From: Tsuneonella sediminis
GTDB taxonomy: Bacteria; Pseudomonadota; Alphaproteobacteria; Sphingomonadales; Sphingomonadaceae
NCBI RefSeq assembly: GCF_051912845.1
Contig: NZ_JBNCBU010000001.1
Coordinates: 744,001 to 808,000, forward strand
Reading direction: 5' to 3'
Length of the DNA: 64,000 nucleotides
A program made the position numbers and the translations under genes. This document shows, in pieces, positions 31,796 to 39,391 of the stretch. The notes beneath the pieces are model-generated. The model saw nothing but the letters and a program-made list of their open reading frames with translations, did no database searches and was not told where the DNA came from. Positions within the stretch are counted from its first letter, which is position 1, and every line of letters starts with the position of its first letter.

Positions 31796-33195
31796 CAGGA
31801 TCTCGGCGTGGCACGTTCGGCGATGAAATCGCGCACCGCGCGGTATTCGCCAGGAAGTTCCGCATAGCGCTCCTCGCGCGCGAACAGGTCGCCGACCCGC
31901 GCCGGAAGCTGCGGCCGCTGGCCGGTCGCGCGCTCGACAGCATCGCGGAACTTGGCAGGATGCGCAGTAGCCAGCGTGACGAGCGGGATGTCAGCCGCCA
32001 GCTCGCTCGTCCGCGCGGCGTGAAGCCCGATCGCGGTATGCGGATCGATCGTCTGCCCGCACGCCTCATGCGCCCAGCGGATCGTCGCGGTCATCGCATC
32101 GGGCTCGACCCGCGCGCTGGCGAACAGCGCCGCCGCGCCTTCCCGCTGTGCATTGGTGAGCCGCATCGCCCCCGATGTCTCGAACCCGCGCATCTGCTCG
32201 GCCATCGCCGGCCCGTCGCGCCCGCCGAGGTCGAACAGCAGCCGCTCGAAGTTCGAGGAGACCTGGATATCCATGCTTGGTGCCGCGGTCGGGGTCACCG
32301 TTCCGGTCGAATAGTCGCCCGCCGACAATGCCCGGTGCAGGATGTCGTTGACGTTCGTGGCGACGATCAGGCGCTCGACCGGAAGCCCCATCCGCGAGGC
32401 GACATAACCGGCAAAGACGTCGCCGAAATTGCCCGTCGGCACGCTGAAGGCGATTCTGCGGTCGGGAGCGCCCAGCTGGAGCGCGGCGGCGAAGTAGTAG
32501 ACCACCTGCGCCATGAGCCGCGCCCAGTTGATCGAATTGACGGCAGACAGGCGAAACCGTGCGGTCATCTCCGCGTCGCCGAACATCCGCTTCACCATCG
32601 CCTGCGCGTCGTCGAAGCTGCCGTCGATGGCGATGTTGTGGACGTTGGGCGCAAGCACCGTGGTCATCTGGCGGCGCTGAACGTCGCTGACCTTGCCGCG
32701 CGGGTGAAGCATGAATATCTCCACCCCTTCGCGTCCCGCGACCGCATCGATTGCCGCGCTCCCGGTATCTCCGCTGGTGGCACCCACGATCGTCAGGTTG
32801 CCGCCGGACCGGCCGAGGAATTCCTCGAACAGCAATCCGAGGAGTTGCAGGGCGACGTCCTTGAACGCGAGCGTGGGGCCGTGGAACAGCTCCATCAGCC
32901 AGTTCTGCTGGTCTAGCTGGACGAGCGGGGTCACCGCCTCGTGCGCGAACCGGCCATACGCCGTTCGGGTGAGGTCGAGAAGCCGTTCCGGCGTCAGGCT
33001 TTCTCCAACGAACGGCGCCATGACCCGCGCCGCGAGTTCGGCATAGGAAAGGCCCCGCATCGCGGCGATTTCCGGGGCCGTGAGGGAAGGCCAATCGCGC
33101 GGCAGATATAGCCCGCCATCGCTCGCCAGCCCGGCCAGCGTCACGCCCTCGAAGCCGAGTGCCGGCGCCTGTCCACGGGTGGAGATGTATTCCAT
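31795..33195 (-). CDS. thrC: Threonine synthase
   Basis: A 466-residue PLP enzyme converting phosphohomoserine to threonine. MEYISTRGQAPALGFEGVTLAGLASDGGLY is the classical start (read in parts). The PLP lysine is in FHGPTLAFKDVALQ near residue 110, and the phosphate-binding TSGDTGSA near 145. It lies 49 bases after surf1 and may be the end of the cox transcription unit; this neighbourhood is common in sphingomonads. Length is normal. Confidence 0.95.
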   Translation of the reverse strand: MEYISTRGQAPALGFEGVTLAGLASDGGLYLPRDWPSLTAPEIAAMRGLSYAELAARVMAPFVGESLTPERLLDLTRTAYGRFAHEAVTPLVQLDQQNWLMELFHGPTLAFKDVALQLLGLLFEEFLGRSGGNLTIVGATSGDTGSAAIDAVAGREGVEIFMLHPRGKVSDVQRRQMTTVLAPNVHNIAIDGSFDDAQAMVKRMFGDAEMTARFRLSAVNSINWARLMAQVVYYFAAALQLGAPDRRIAFSVPTGNFGDVFAGYVASRMGLPVERLIVATNVNDILHRALSAGDYSTGTVTPTAAPSMDIQVSSNFERLLFDLGGRDGPAMAEQMRGFETSGAMRLTNAQREGAAALFASARVEPDAMTATIRWAHEACGQTIDPHTAIGLHAARTSELAADIPLVTLATAHPAKFRDAVERATGQRPQLPARVGDLFAREERYAELPGEYRAVRDFIAERATPRS

Positions 33196-33244
33196 CGCGC
33201 CCGCGCCTAGCGCCGGGCCGGGCGGGCGGCAAGCAAGGCGCGCT

Positions 33245-33838
33245 TTATCCCGCCGAAGCCCGCCAGCGCTTGCGCAGGGCGAGGACGTAGATGACCACCG
33301 CGGTCAGCGCGAAGAGGAACCACTGCACGGCGTAGGAAAGGTGGTTGTTGGGCACGTCGCGCGGGTCGGGCCGCGCGAGTTGCTCCAGCCCCGCTTGCGG
33401 CGGCGATGCGACCAGCTTCGCGCCGCCCCGGTAAGGGCCGATGAACCCTTCTACCCGCCCGCCGGACCATTGCGGGCGCACGGGTTCGCGTGCCCAGCCC
33501 AGCGCCACCGCCGCGGTGCCACCGCCGGGAAGGACACAGCGGGCGACATGCGCCCAGCCGGTCTCGCCCGACGCGGAACGACCGGCCAGCGTATCGACGG
33601 CGACGACCCGCACGCAGTCCACTTCTGCGCGGCGGTAAAGCGCATCGTCGAGGGCGTCCCGATTGCCCGGCCAGGGAACTTCGGCGGCAATGCCCTGCGC
33701 TTTGGCATATCGGGCGAGCTGCGCGTCCTTCTCTCCCATCCGCGCCAGTTGCCAGATGCCCAGCGCCACCATTACGGCCACTGCCAGCGCGACGATCAGG
33801 GTCGGCAGGATCGGTACCCGGCGGTTCACTTCCCCCAT
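33245..33838 (-). CDS. SURF1 cytochrome oxidase assembly protein
   Basis: A 197-residue inner-membrane protein. Membrane helices lie at about residues 11-31 and 170-188, with a periplasmic domain between. The family signature WQLARMGEKDAQL follows the first helix, and RDVPNNHLSYAVQWF precedes the second. SURF1 delivers or stabilises heme a in subunit I of aa3 oxidase. It overlaps the DUF983 gene by 13 bases. Confidence 0.9.
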   Translation of the reverse strand: MGEVNRRVPILPTLIVALAVAVMVALGIWQLARMGEKDAQLARYAKAQGIAAEVPWPGNRDALDDALYRRAEVDCVRVVAVDTLAGRSASGETGWAHVARCVLPGGGTAAVALGWAREPVRPQWSGGRVEGFIGPYRGGAKLVASPPQAGLEQLARPDPRDVPNNHLSYAVQWFLFALTAVVIYVLALRKRWRASAG

Positions 33839-34212
33839 CGTCCCTCGCCCGCGCGATGGCGGAACTCGCTCGCCAGCAAGGCGGCCTTTGCAATGCGGAG
33901 CCCGCCGACCACCAGCAGGGTCGTCACCGGCACCCAGATCAGCGCCTGGAGCCAGTACGGCGGGTCCGCGGCAAGCTGCAACCCGATGGCCAGCGCAGCG
34001 ACGAAGCCGCCGATGACAAGGATCAGGAAGGCCGCCGGCCCATCACCCACGTCGAACCGCGTGTAATCGAGCGCGCAGGCGCCGCAGCGGTCCGCGAACC
34101 CCACCGGCCCCGCGAACAGCGTCTGCGACCCGCATCGAGGGCATAAACCGAAAAGGGCAGCCTGGGCGATCCCGGGCTGCCCCTTTCCAATGTCCGGTCC
34201 GGACGGGTTCAT
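33826..34212 (-). CDS. DUF983 family zinc-ribbon membrane protein
   Basis: A 128-residue protein. Its N-terminal zinc ribbon CPRCGSQTLFAG...CGACALDY is at about residues 24-52, followed by two membrane helices (about 58-82 and 86-108). DUF983 proteins are regularly located in alphaproteobacterial cox operons, between subunit III and SURF1, but their role is not settled. The start overlaps the ctaE stop by one base (TGATG) and its end overlaps surf1. Confidence 0.88.
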   Translation of the reverse strand: MNPSGPDIGKGQPGIAQAALFGLCPRCGSQTLFAGPVGFADRCGACALDYTRFDVGDGPAAFLILVIGGFVAALAIGLQLAADPPYWLQALIWVPVTTLLVVGGLRIAKAALLASEFRHRAGEGRWGK

Positions 34213-35036
34213 CAGTGAACCGGCGCGCCCCAGCCGCCCCAGACGTAAACGACGACGAAGAGGAACAGCCATACCACGTCGACGAAGTGCCAGTACCACG
34301 CCGCCGCTTCGAAACCGAAGTGCTGCTGCGGAGTGAAGTGACCCTTGTAGGTGCGCACGAGGCAAACGATCAGGAAGATCGTACCGACGAGCACGTGGAA
34401 CCCATGGAAGCCCGTCGCCATGTAGAACGCCGAGCCATAGGTGTTGGTGCCGAACGGGAACGGCGCGACCGAGTATTCGTAGGCCTGGATCGAGGTGAAC
34501 AGCGCGCCGAGCAGGATCGTCAGCCACAGGCCCTTCTTGAGCCCGTCGCGATCGCCGTGGATCAGCGAATGGTGCGCCCAGGTGACAGTCGTGCCCGAAC
34601 ACAGCAGGATCAGCGTATTGAGCAGCGGCAGGTCGAACGCATCGAGCACTTCCATGCCCTTGGGCGGGAACTGCCCGCCGATGGATTCCGCAAGCTCGCT
34701 CGGGAACAGCGCGAAGTCGAAGAACGCCCAGAACCAGCCGAGGAAGAACATAACCTCCGAGGCGATGAACAGGATCATCCCGTAACGCAGGTGAAGCTGC
34801 ACGACCGGGGTGTGATCGCCGGCCTGGGCCTCCTTCACGATATTCGAGAACCAGCTGAAGAACGTCGCGATGAGGCCGGCGATGCCGAGCCCCAGCACGA
34901 TCGGCCAGCCGCCCATCGTGTCGCGGTGCATGAACAGCACCATGCCGGTGGTGAACGTGACCGCCGAGATCGAGCCGATCAGCGGCCAGATATCGGGCGG
35001 AAGGATGTGGTACTGGTGGTTCTTGGCGCCGGCCAT
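34212..35036 (-). CDS. ctaE: Cytochrome c oxidase subunit III
   Basis: A 274-residue, seven-helix protein. The typical start KNHQYHILPPDIWPLIGS is followed by FFLGWFWAFFDFALFP near residue 98, and HVLVGTIFLIVCLVR near 220. The ATG at 35036 gives MAGAKNHQYH. The subunit stabilises the aa3 core. It is downstream of ctaG with 77 bases between and overlaps the DUF983 gene. Confidence 0.96.
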   Translation of the reverse strand: MAGAKNHQYHILPPDIWPLIGSISAVTFTTGMVLFMHRDTMGGWPIVLGLGIAGLIATFFSWFSNIVKEAQAGDHTPVVQLHLRYGMILFIASEVMFFLGWFWAFFDFALFPSELAESIGGQFPPKGMEVLDAFDLPLLNTLILLCSGTTVTWAHHSLIHGDRDGLKKGLWLTILLGALFTSIQAYEYSVAPFPFGTNTYGSAFYMATGFHGFHVLVGTIFLIVCLVRTYKGHFTPQQHFGFEAAAWYWHFVDVVWLFLFVVVYVWGGWGAPVH

Positions 35037-35113
35037 GAGGATTGCTCTGTCCCTGTTGGAAGCGGATTTGGGGTTGCCCTTAGAGCGCCTCCGCCCCGCG
35101 GTCCAGTGGCCTC

Positions 35114-35683
35114 TTAGCCATCGGTGTCCGAACGGTGGAAAGTGTAGCTCAGGGTGATCTGCTCGACAGGGGCGGCATCGGGATCGCTGCGGATCGACGG
35201 ATCGACGTAGTACAGTACCGGCATGCTGATCTCCTGCCCCGGCTGGAGAACCTGCTCGGTGAAGCAGAAGCACTGGATCTTGTTGAAATAGGGGCCCGTC
35301 TGCGCGGGCGAGACGTTGAAGCTGGCCTGTCCCTTGATCGGCTTGTCCGAGTTGTTCTTCGCGTAGAAGAACGCCATCCGCCGCTGGCCGAGCTGGACCG
35401 TCTCGGTCACCTGCTCGGGCCGGAAGGTCCATGGAAGGTCCGGGTCGAGGTTGGCGTCGAAGCGCACCGAAACGGTCGCTCCCGCCACCTGCTGGGCCCG
35501 TGCGGCGGCGAGCGAGGCTTCGTCCTCGGTCGCGACCTGGATCGTCCCTCCGAACCCGGTGACCTGGCAGAAGATCCGGTAAAGCGGCACCGCCGCGAAC
35601 CCGAGGCCGAGCATGGCCAGCCCGAAGGCCGCGGCCATCAGGCCGACCTTCAGGTTGCTGCGCCGGACCTCGATCGTGCTCAT
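35114..35683 (-). CDS. ctaG: Cox11/CtaG copper chaperone for oxidase
   Basis: A 189-residue protein with one N-terminal membrane helix (about 14-36) and a periplasmic immunoglobulin-like domain. The copper-binding CFCF is seen in NKIQCFCFTEQVL near residue 140. It inserts the CuB copper into subunit I. The gene begins two bases after the small CoxF-like gene and precedes ctaE. Confidence 0.95.
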   Translation of the reverse strand: MSTIEVRRSNLKVGLMAAAFGLAMLGLGFAAVPLYRIFCQVTGFGGTIQVATEDEASLAAARAQQVAGATVSVRFDANLDPDLPWTFRPEQVTETVQLGQRRMAFFYAKNNSDKPIKGQASFNVSPAQTGPYFNKIQCFCFTEQVLQPGQEISMPVLYYVDPSIRSDPDAAPVEQITLSYTFHRSDTDG

Positions 35684-35685
35684 CG

Positions 35686-35811
35686 TCAGCGGCCCATCTG
35701 CACGAAGGTCAGCGCGTAGAAAAGAAGTACGAAGAACACCAGCACCGCCGCCAGCACGACGTTGCGGCTCTTGCGCCGGCGCTTGAACTCGGCCTCATCC
35801 TCGGGTGTCAT
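35686..35811 (-). CDS. 41-residue membrane protein in the cox cluster (CoxF-like)
   Basis: A very short gene. It has a charged start (MTPEDEAEFKRRRKSR) and a single helix at about 18-37 with FVVLLFYALTF-like composition, ending VQMGR. Small proteins at this place between ctaB and ctaG are common in alphaproteobacterial cox operons and are called CoxF or hypothetical. It has an ATGA overlap with the ctaB stop and ends two bases before ctaG, so expression is coupled. Confidence 0.8.
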   Translation of the reverse strand: MTPEDEAEFKRRRKSRNVVLAAVLVFFVLLFYALTFVQMGR

Positions 35812-36725
35812 GCGAACAGCCCCTGCCCGTAAATCGCCCGGTCGGCAACCAGTGCCGCGAACAGTACGAAAAGATAGAGCACGCTGAAGCCGAACAGCCG
35901 CTTTTCGGGCTTCATCGGGTCCCCCGTCTCTGCGCGACGCAGCGCGACGGGCACCGACAGCGCGATGAAGGCGAGGCTCAGCAGCATCGCCGCCGCGCCA
36001 TAGACCGCGCCGGTGCCGCCGATGAACCATGGCGCCGCCGCGATCGGGAGCAGAAGGACTGCATAGGCGATGATCTGGCGCCGAGTGCTCGCCTCGCCCT
36101 TCACCACCGGCATCATCGGTATTCCGACCTTGGCGTAATCGGTCTGCACGAACAGCGCGAGCGCCCAGAAGTGCGGCGGGGTCCAGAAGAAAATGATCGC
36201 GAACAGCAGCACCGGCATCAGCGTGATGTCGCCCGTCACCGCCACCCAGCCGATCATCGGTGGGAACGCGCCCGCTCCTCCGCCGATCACGATGTTCTGC
36301 GGGGTGCGCGGTTTCAGCCAGATGGTATAAACCACCGCGTAATAGACGATAGAGACCGCGAGAATTGCCGCGGCGAGCCAGTTTACCGCCAAGCCCATCA
36401 GGCCCACCGAAGCAGCGGACAGAACGATGCCGAAATCCCGGGCGTCGGTGCGCCGCATCCGCCCACCGGGGATCGGCCGGCTGGCGGTGCGCTTCATGCC
36501 GGCATCTATGTCGGCTTCCCACCATTGGTTGAGCGCGGCTGCGCCGCCCGCGCCCATCGCGATGCACAGCACCGCGACGAAGCCGACCAGCGGATGAATG
36601 TTGCCCGGTGCGGCCAGCAGTCCGCACAGGCCGGTGAAGATCACCAGGCTCATCACGCGCGGCTTGGTCAGCGACAGGAAGTCGCGCCAGTCGGTCGGCA
36701 GGTAAAGGGCAGGAGATTCGCTCAT
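35808..36725 (-). CDS. ctaB: Protoheme IX farnesyltransferase (heme o synthase)
   Basis: A 305-residue polytopic prenyltransferase that makes heme o, the precursor of heme a. The prenyl-diphosphate-binding motif NQWWEADIDAGMKRT is near residue 68, with several membrane helices after it. It starts MSESPALYLPTDWRDFLSLTKPR. The gene heads the downstream half of the split cox cluster; the 86 bases to the AraC gene would have to hold its promoter or be read through. Confidence 0.95.
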   Translation of the reverse strand: MSESPALYLPTDWRDFLSLTKPRVMSLVIFTGLCGLLAAPGNIHPLVGFVAVLCIAMGAGGAAALNQWWEADIDAGMKRTASRPIPGGRMRRTDARDFGIVLSAASVGLMGLAVNWLAAAILAVSIVYYAVVYTIWLKPRTPQNIVIGGGAGAFPPMIGWVAVTGDITLMPVLLFAIIFFWTPPHFWALALFVQTDYAKVGIPMMPVVKGEASTRRQIIAYAVLLLPIAAAPWFIGGTGAVYGAAAMLLSLAFIALSVPVALRRAETGDPMKPEKRLFGFSVLYLFVLFAALVADRAIYGQGLFA

Positions 36726-36811
36726 CGGGGGCGAGCGGGCATATAGGGATGCAGCGGCGTCGAGGGAAGCGCTGCTGCGTTTCCCCGTGCGGACGGTAGC
36801 ACCGCGCTAGA

Positions 36812-37663
36812 CTAATCGAACTTGTGGTCGATCTTTCGGATGTACCGCTGCACGCGCCGGGCGGACGTGCCGAAGGCACGCTGGGTCTCCCGGGAGAAAT
36901 GCGGCTGATCGGCGTAGCCCGCTATCTGTGAAGCGTCTGCCAACGAGCCGGCGTCCTTTCGGGCCAGCGACTTCCACGCGGCACGTTGTCTGCGGACCCG
37001 CGCAAATGTCTTGGGAGCCAGTCCGGCAGCAGCAAGAAAACGAGTGCGGAACTGTCGATCGCTCAAACCCGTCTCGGCAATCAGCGCAGTTATAGAAATA
37101 CGGCCATCGCTTCGGATCAGCCGGCCTGAAGCTGCTGCAACGACAGGATCGACCGGCCCGCCGTTGTGCGCCCGTTCGGCAATTGCCGCATCGAGATGGG
37201 CGGGATCACCGAATTCGACGAAGTCCGCCAGAGCTGCCGAGGCCCATCGCCCACTTGACGGACAAATGGAACCGATCGGGAGAACCTGGCCCGCGACTGC
37301 GACCGGATCGATGCCCAAAAGTGACATGGCCGAACCAGGCAGGAACCGCATCCCCGCGTACCGCAGCCCTGCCTGTACCGGAACGACGTGCGCTTCAGCG
37401 GCGGGCCCGCTCACCAGCACACCGGCGAGATGCCGGCCCTGGAAGGCGGCGCTGATTGATACCAGCCCGTCGGGGATTATCGCATGGTCGGACGAACCCT
37501 CGATGCCGACAGGCGTGAAGCGCCAATAGCTTTCGATGTGCTGCACGGCCTCGCCCAAGGGTTCAAATTCCTCGTACAGCACCGTCAGGGCCTTCCGATT
37601 TCCATTTCGTTCAAGATCGGAAAGAACAATGATGCCATAGGTTCGGGGACATTCCAGCAGCAT
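36812..37663 (-). CDS. AraC family regulator
   Basis: A 283-residue protein with a C-terminal double HTH (about residues 190-275; ISITALIAETGLSDRQFRTRF and ADASQIAGYADQPHFSRETQ). The N-terminal domain starts YEEFEPLGEAVQHIESYWRF, as in AraC members of the DUF6597 type. ATG at 37663 is the longest reasonable start, but the first 25 residues look non-conserved, so GTG at 37582 is a good alternative. It is head-to-head with a secreted protein gene. Confidence 0.85.
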   Translation of the reverse strand: MLLECPRTYGIIVLSDLERNGNRKALTVLYEEFEPLGEAVQHIESYWRFTPVGIEGSSDHAIIPDGLVSISAAFQGRHLAGVLVSGPAAEAHVVPVQAGLRYAGMRFLPGSAMSLLGIDPVAVAGQVLPIGSICPSSGRWASAALADFVEFGDPAHLDAAIAERAHNGGPVDPVVAAASGRLIRSDGRISITALIAETGLSDRQFRTRFLAAAGLAPKTFARVRRQRAAWKSLARKDAGSLADASQIAGYADQPHFSRETQRAFGTSARRVQRYIRKIDHKFD

Positions 37664-37675
37664 GGAGGCGATACA

Positions 37676-38266
37676 GTGACCAACCACCGCCGCGCATTGC
37701 GAGTCCCGGCTTTGCAAGTATCCGTCATGGCCATCGCGCTCCTTTCTGCCGGGTCCGTCGGACAGGCCGAGGATGCCTCGCTCCCGAAGCCCCCCCACAC
37801 GCGCGAAGTTGCATTTCTCGACGGCGTCTGGATAGGCCCTGCCGCGATCACGCTTCCCGACGGGCGAAAGATGGAATTCGAGCAAATGGAACGCGTCGGA
37901 CCCATGATGGGAGGCGAAGTTCGCGTGATGGAAGGCAGGGGCCGCGATTCGACCGGAAAAACGGTTTTCAACGCGTTCTCGATCTTTTCGCAGAACGCGG
38001 AAGGTGAAATCGAGATGCGGACCTACACGATGGGGCACCAGAACAGCCGCAGGGTCGAACTTCGCGACGGGAGGAGCTTCGCGTGGGAAATTCCGGCCAG
38101 CACGCACACCGTCCGCTATACGGCCGAGGTGGCTGATGGCGTCTGGAAAGAAAAGGGCGAGCGAATCGGTGCAGACGGAAAGTCGGTGCCATTCTTCGAA
38201 ATGACGCTGACGCGCGTGGCGGACACACGCTGGCCGGAGGACAACCCGCTGTTCGTCACGAAGTGA
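37676..38266 (+). CDS. Secreted DUF1579-like protein
   Basis: A 196-residue exported protein. The start is GTG at 37676, seven bases after GGAGG, and yields a signal peptide ending near GSVGQAEDA. The mature part is calycin-like: EVAFLDGVWIGPAAI, EFEQMERVGPMMGGEVRVMEG and EGEIEMRTYTMG, a strand pattern close to DUF1579 and related lipid- or ligand-binding barrels. Function is unknown. It is divergent from the AraC gene and convergent with the epoxide hydrolase. Confidence 0.7.
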   Translation: MTNHRRALRVPALQVSVMAIALLSAGSVGQAEDASLPKPPHTREVAFLDGVWIGPAAITLPDGRKMEFEQMERVGPMMGGEVRVMEGRGRDSTGKTVFNAFSIFSQNAEGEIEMRTYTMGHQNSRRVELRDGRSFAWEIPASTHTVRYTAEVADGVWKEKGERIGADGKSVPFFEMTLTRVADTRWPEDNPLFVTK

Positions 38267-38355
38267 TCGCACGCCAAAGTGGGCAGTCTAAGCCCGAATG
38301 ACAGGATCCTTGGGCGAGTTCGAAAAGCTCGTGTTTATCCGCGACGAAAGAGGCT

Positions 38356-39315
38356 TCAGACCCGCGCCAACCAGTCCAAAAGCAGTTGGTTGACCTCTTC
38401 CGGCCTTTCCTGCTGGGTCCAGTGGCCGACGCCTTTCAGGATATGGCCTTCGACCCTCGGGGCGAAGTTGCGCATCATGGCGACGGGATCGGCCACGGCG
38501 CCGAACAGGAACGTCGCCGGGTCGCGGTCGCCGCCGACGAACAGGCTGGGCTGCTCGATCCGCATGCCTTTCCAGCCCTGCAGCCATTCGTAGTCGCGCT
38601 CGTGGTTGCGGTACCGGTTGAGCGGGCCGCGAAATCCGCTCTCCGCGAACTCGCGGCCGTAGAACGCGATGTCCTCTTCGGTAAGCCATGGCACTGGCTC
38701 CGGGTCGGGCAGCCGGTCGAGGAACTTTGCGCCGAGCGGCTTGTCGAAGTGGTTGCCGGCGGGCGCATCGCCGCAGATCGAATACATCATGCGGTGGACG
38801 AAGTCTTGCGGGTCGGCTTCCGCCTCGGCCTCCGCGACGCCCGGCTCCTGGAAGTATTCCTGGTAGAAGAACTTGCCTTTCGACGTGAAGTGCTCGCGGA
38901 AAACCTCGGTGAACGGCCGGCTTGGCACTCCGGCGAACGGCACCGAGAGACCCGCGACGGCAGCAATGCGCTCAGGATGGGTAAGCGCCGTGTTCCACAC
39001 GATCGGCGCACCCCAGTCGTGGCCGACCAGGATGACCGGTGCGTCCGGCTGCAGCGCATCGGCGAGGCCCACCAGATCGCCCGCGATCTTCTCGAGCGTG
39101 TAGTCGCCCACTTCGGGCGGTTTGTCCGATCCGCCGTATCCACGCACATCGATCGCGCACGCGGTAAAGCCCGCGTCGGCAACCGGGCCGATCTGGTGAC
39201 GCCACGAGTACCAGCTTTCGGGAAAGCCGTGGACGAAAATCACCAGCGGGCCGGTCCCCGCGAGCGCGCAGCGCAGCGTCACGTCGCCGGTGTCGATCAG
39301 GCGCATCTCGGGCAT
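38356..39315 (-). CDS. Alpha/beta hydrolase, epoxide hydrolase type
   Basis: A 319-residue hydrolase. HGFPESWYSWR near residue 29 holds the oxyanion HGxP motif. The nucleophile Asp100 lies in VGHDWGAP, an acid Asp in VGGDRDPAT near 260, and the His in GVGHWTQQE near 300. Asp as nucleophile points to epoxide or haloalkane hydrolysis rather than esterase action. The ATG at 39315 has GGAGA upstream. It lies between the ctaD terminator and the AraC/DUF1579 pair in the cox islet. Confidence 0.9.
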   Translation of the reverse strand: MPEMRLIDTGDVTLRCALAGTGPLVIFVHGFPESWYSWRHQIGPVADAGFTACAIDVRGYGGSDKPPEVGDYTLEKIAGDLVGLADALQPDAPVILVGHDWGAPIVWNTALTHPERIAAVAGLSVPFAGVPSRPFTEVFREHFTSKGKFFYQEYFQEPGVAEAEAEADPQDFVHRMMYSICGDAPAGNHFDKPLGAKFLDRLPDPEPVPWLTEEDIAFYGREFAESGFRGPLNRYRNHERDYEWLQGWKGMRIEQPSLFVGGDRDPATFLFGAVADPVAMMRNFAPRVEGHILKGVGHWTQQERPEEVNQLLLDWLARV

Positions 39316-39335
39316 CGCACTATCTCCAACGGAAA

Positions 39336-39367
39336 CGGCCGGCCCCACCGTATCGGGGGACCGGCCG
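39336..39367 (-). terminator. Hairpin after ctaD
   Basis: CGGCCGGCCCC (39336-39346) pairs with GGGGACCGGCCG (39356-39367) with one bulged A and a short loop. On the minus strand it follows the ctaD stop by 24 bases and is followed by TTTCC. It would end the ctaC-ctaD transcript before the islet. Confidence 0.55.
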
Positions 39368-39391
39368 CTTCGCTTGTCAATCCTGCAAGGG

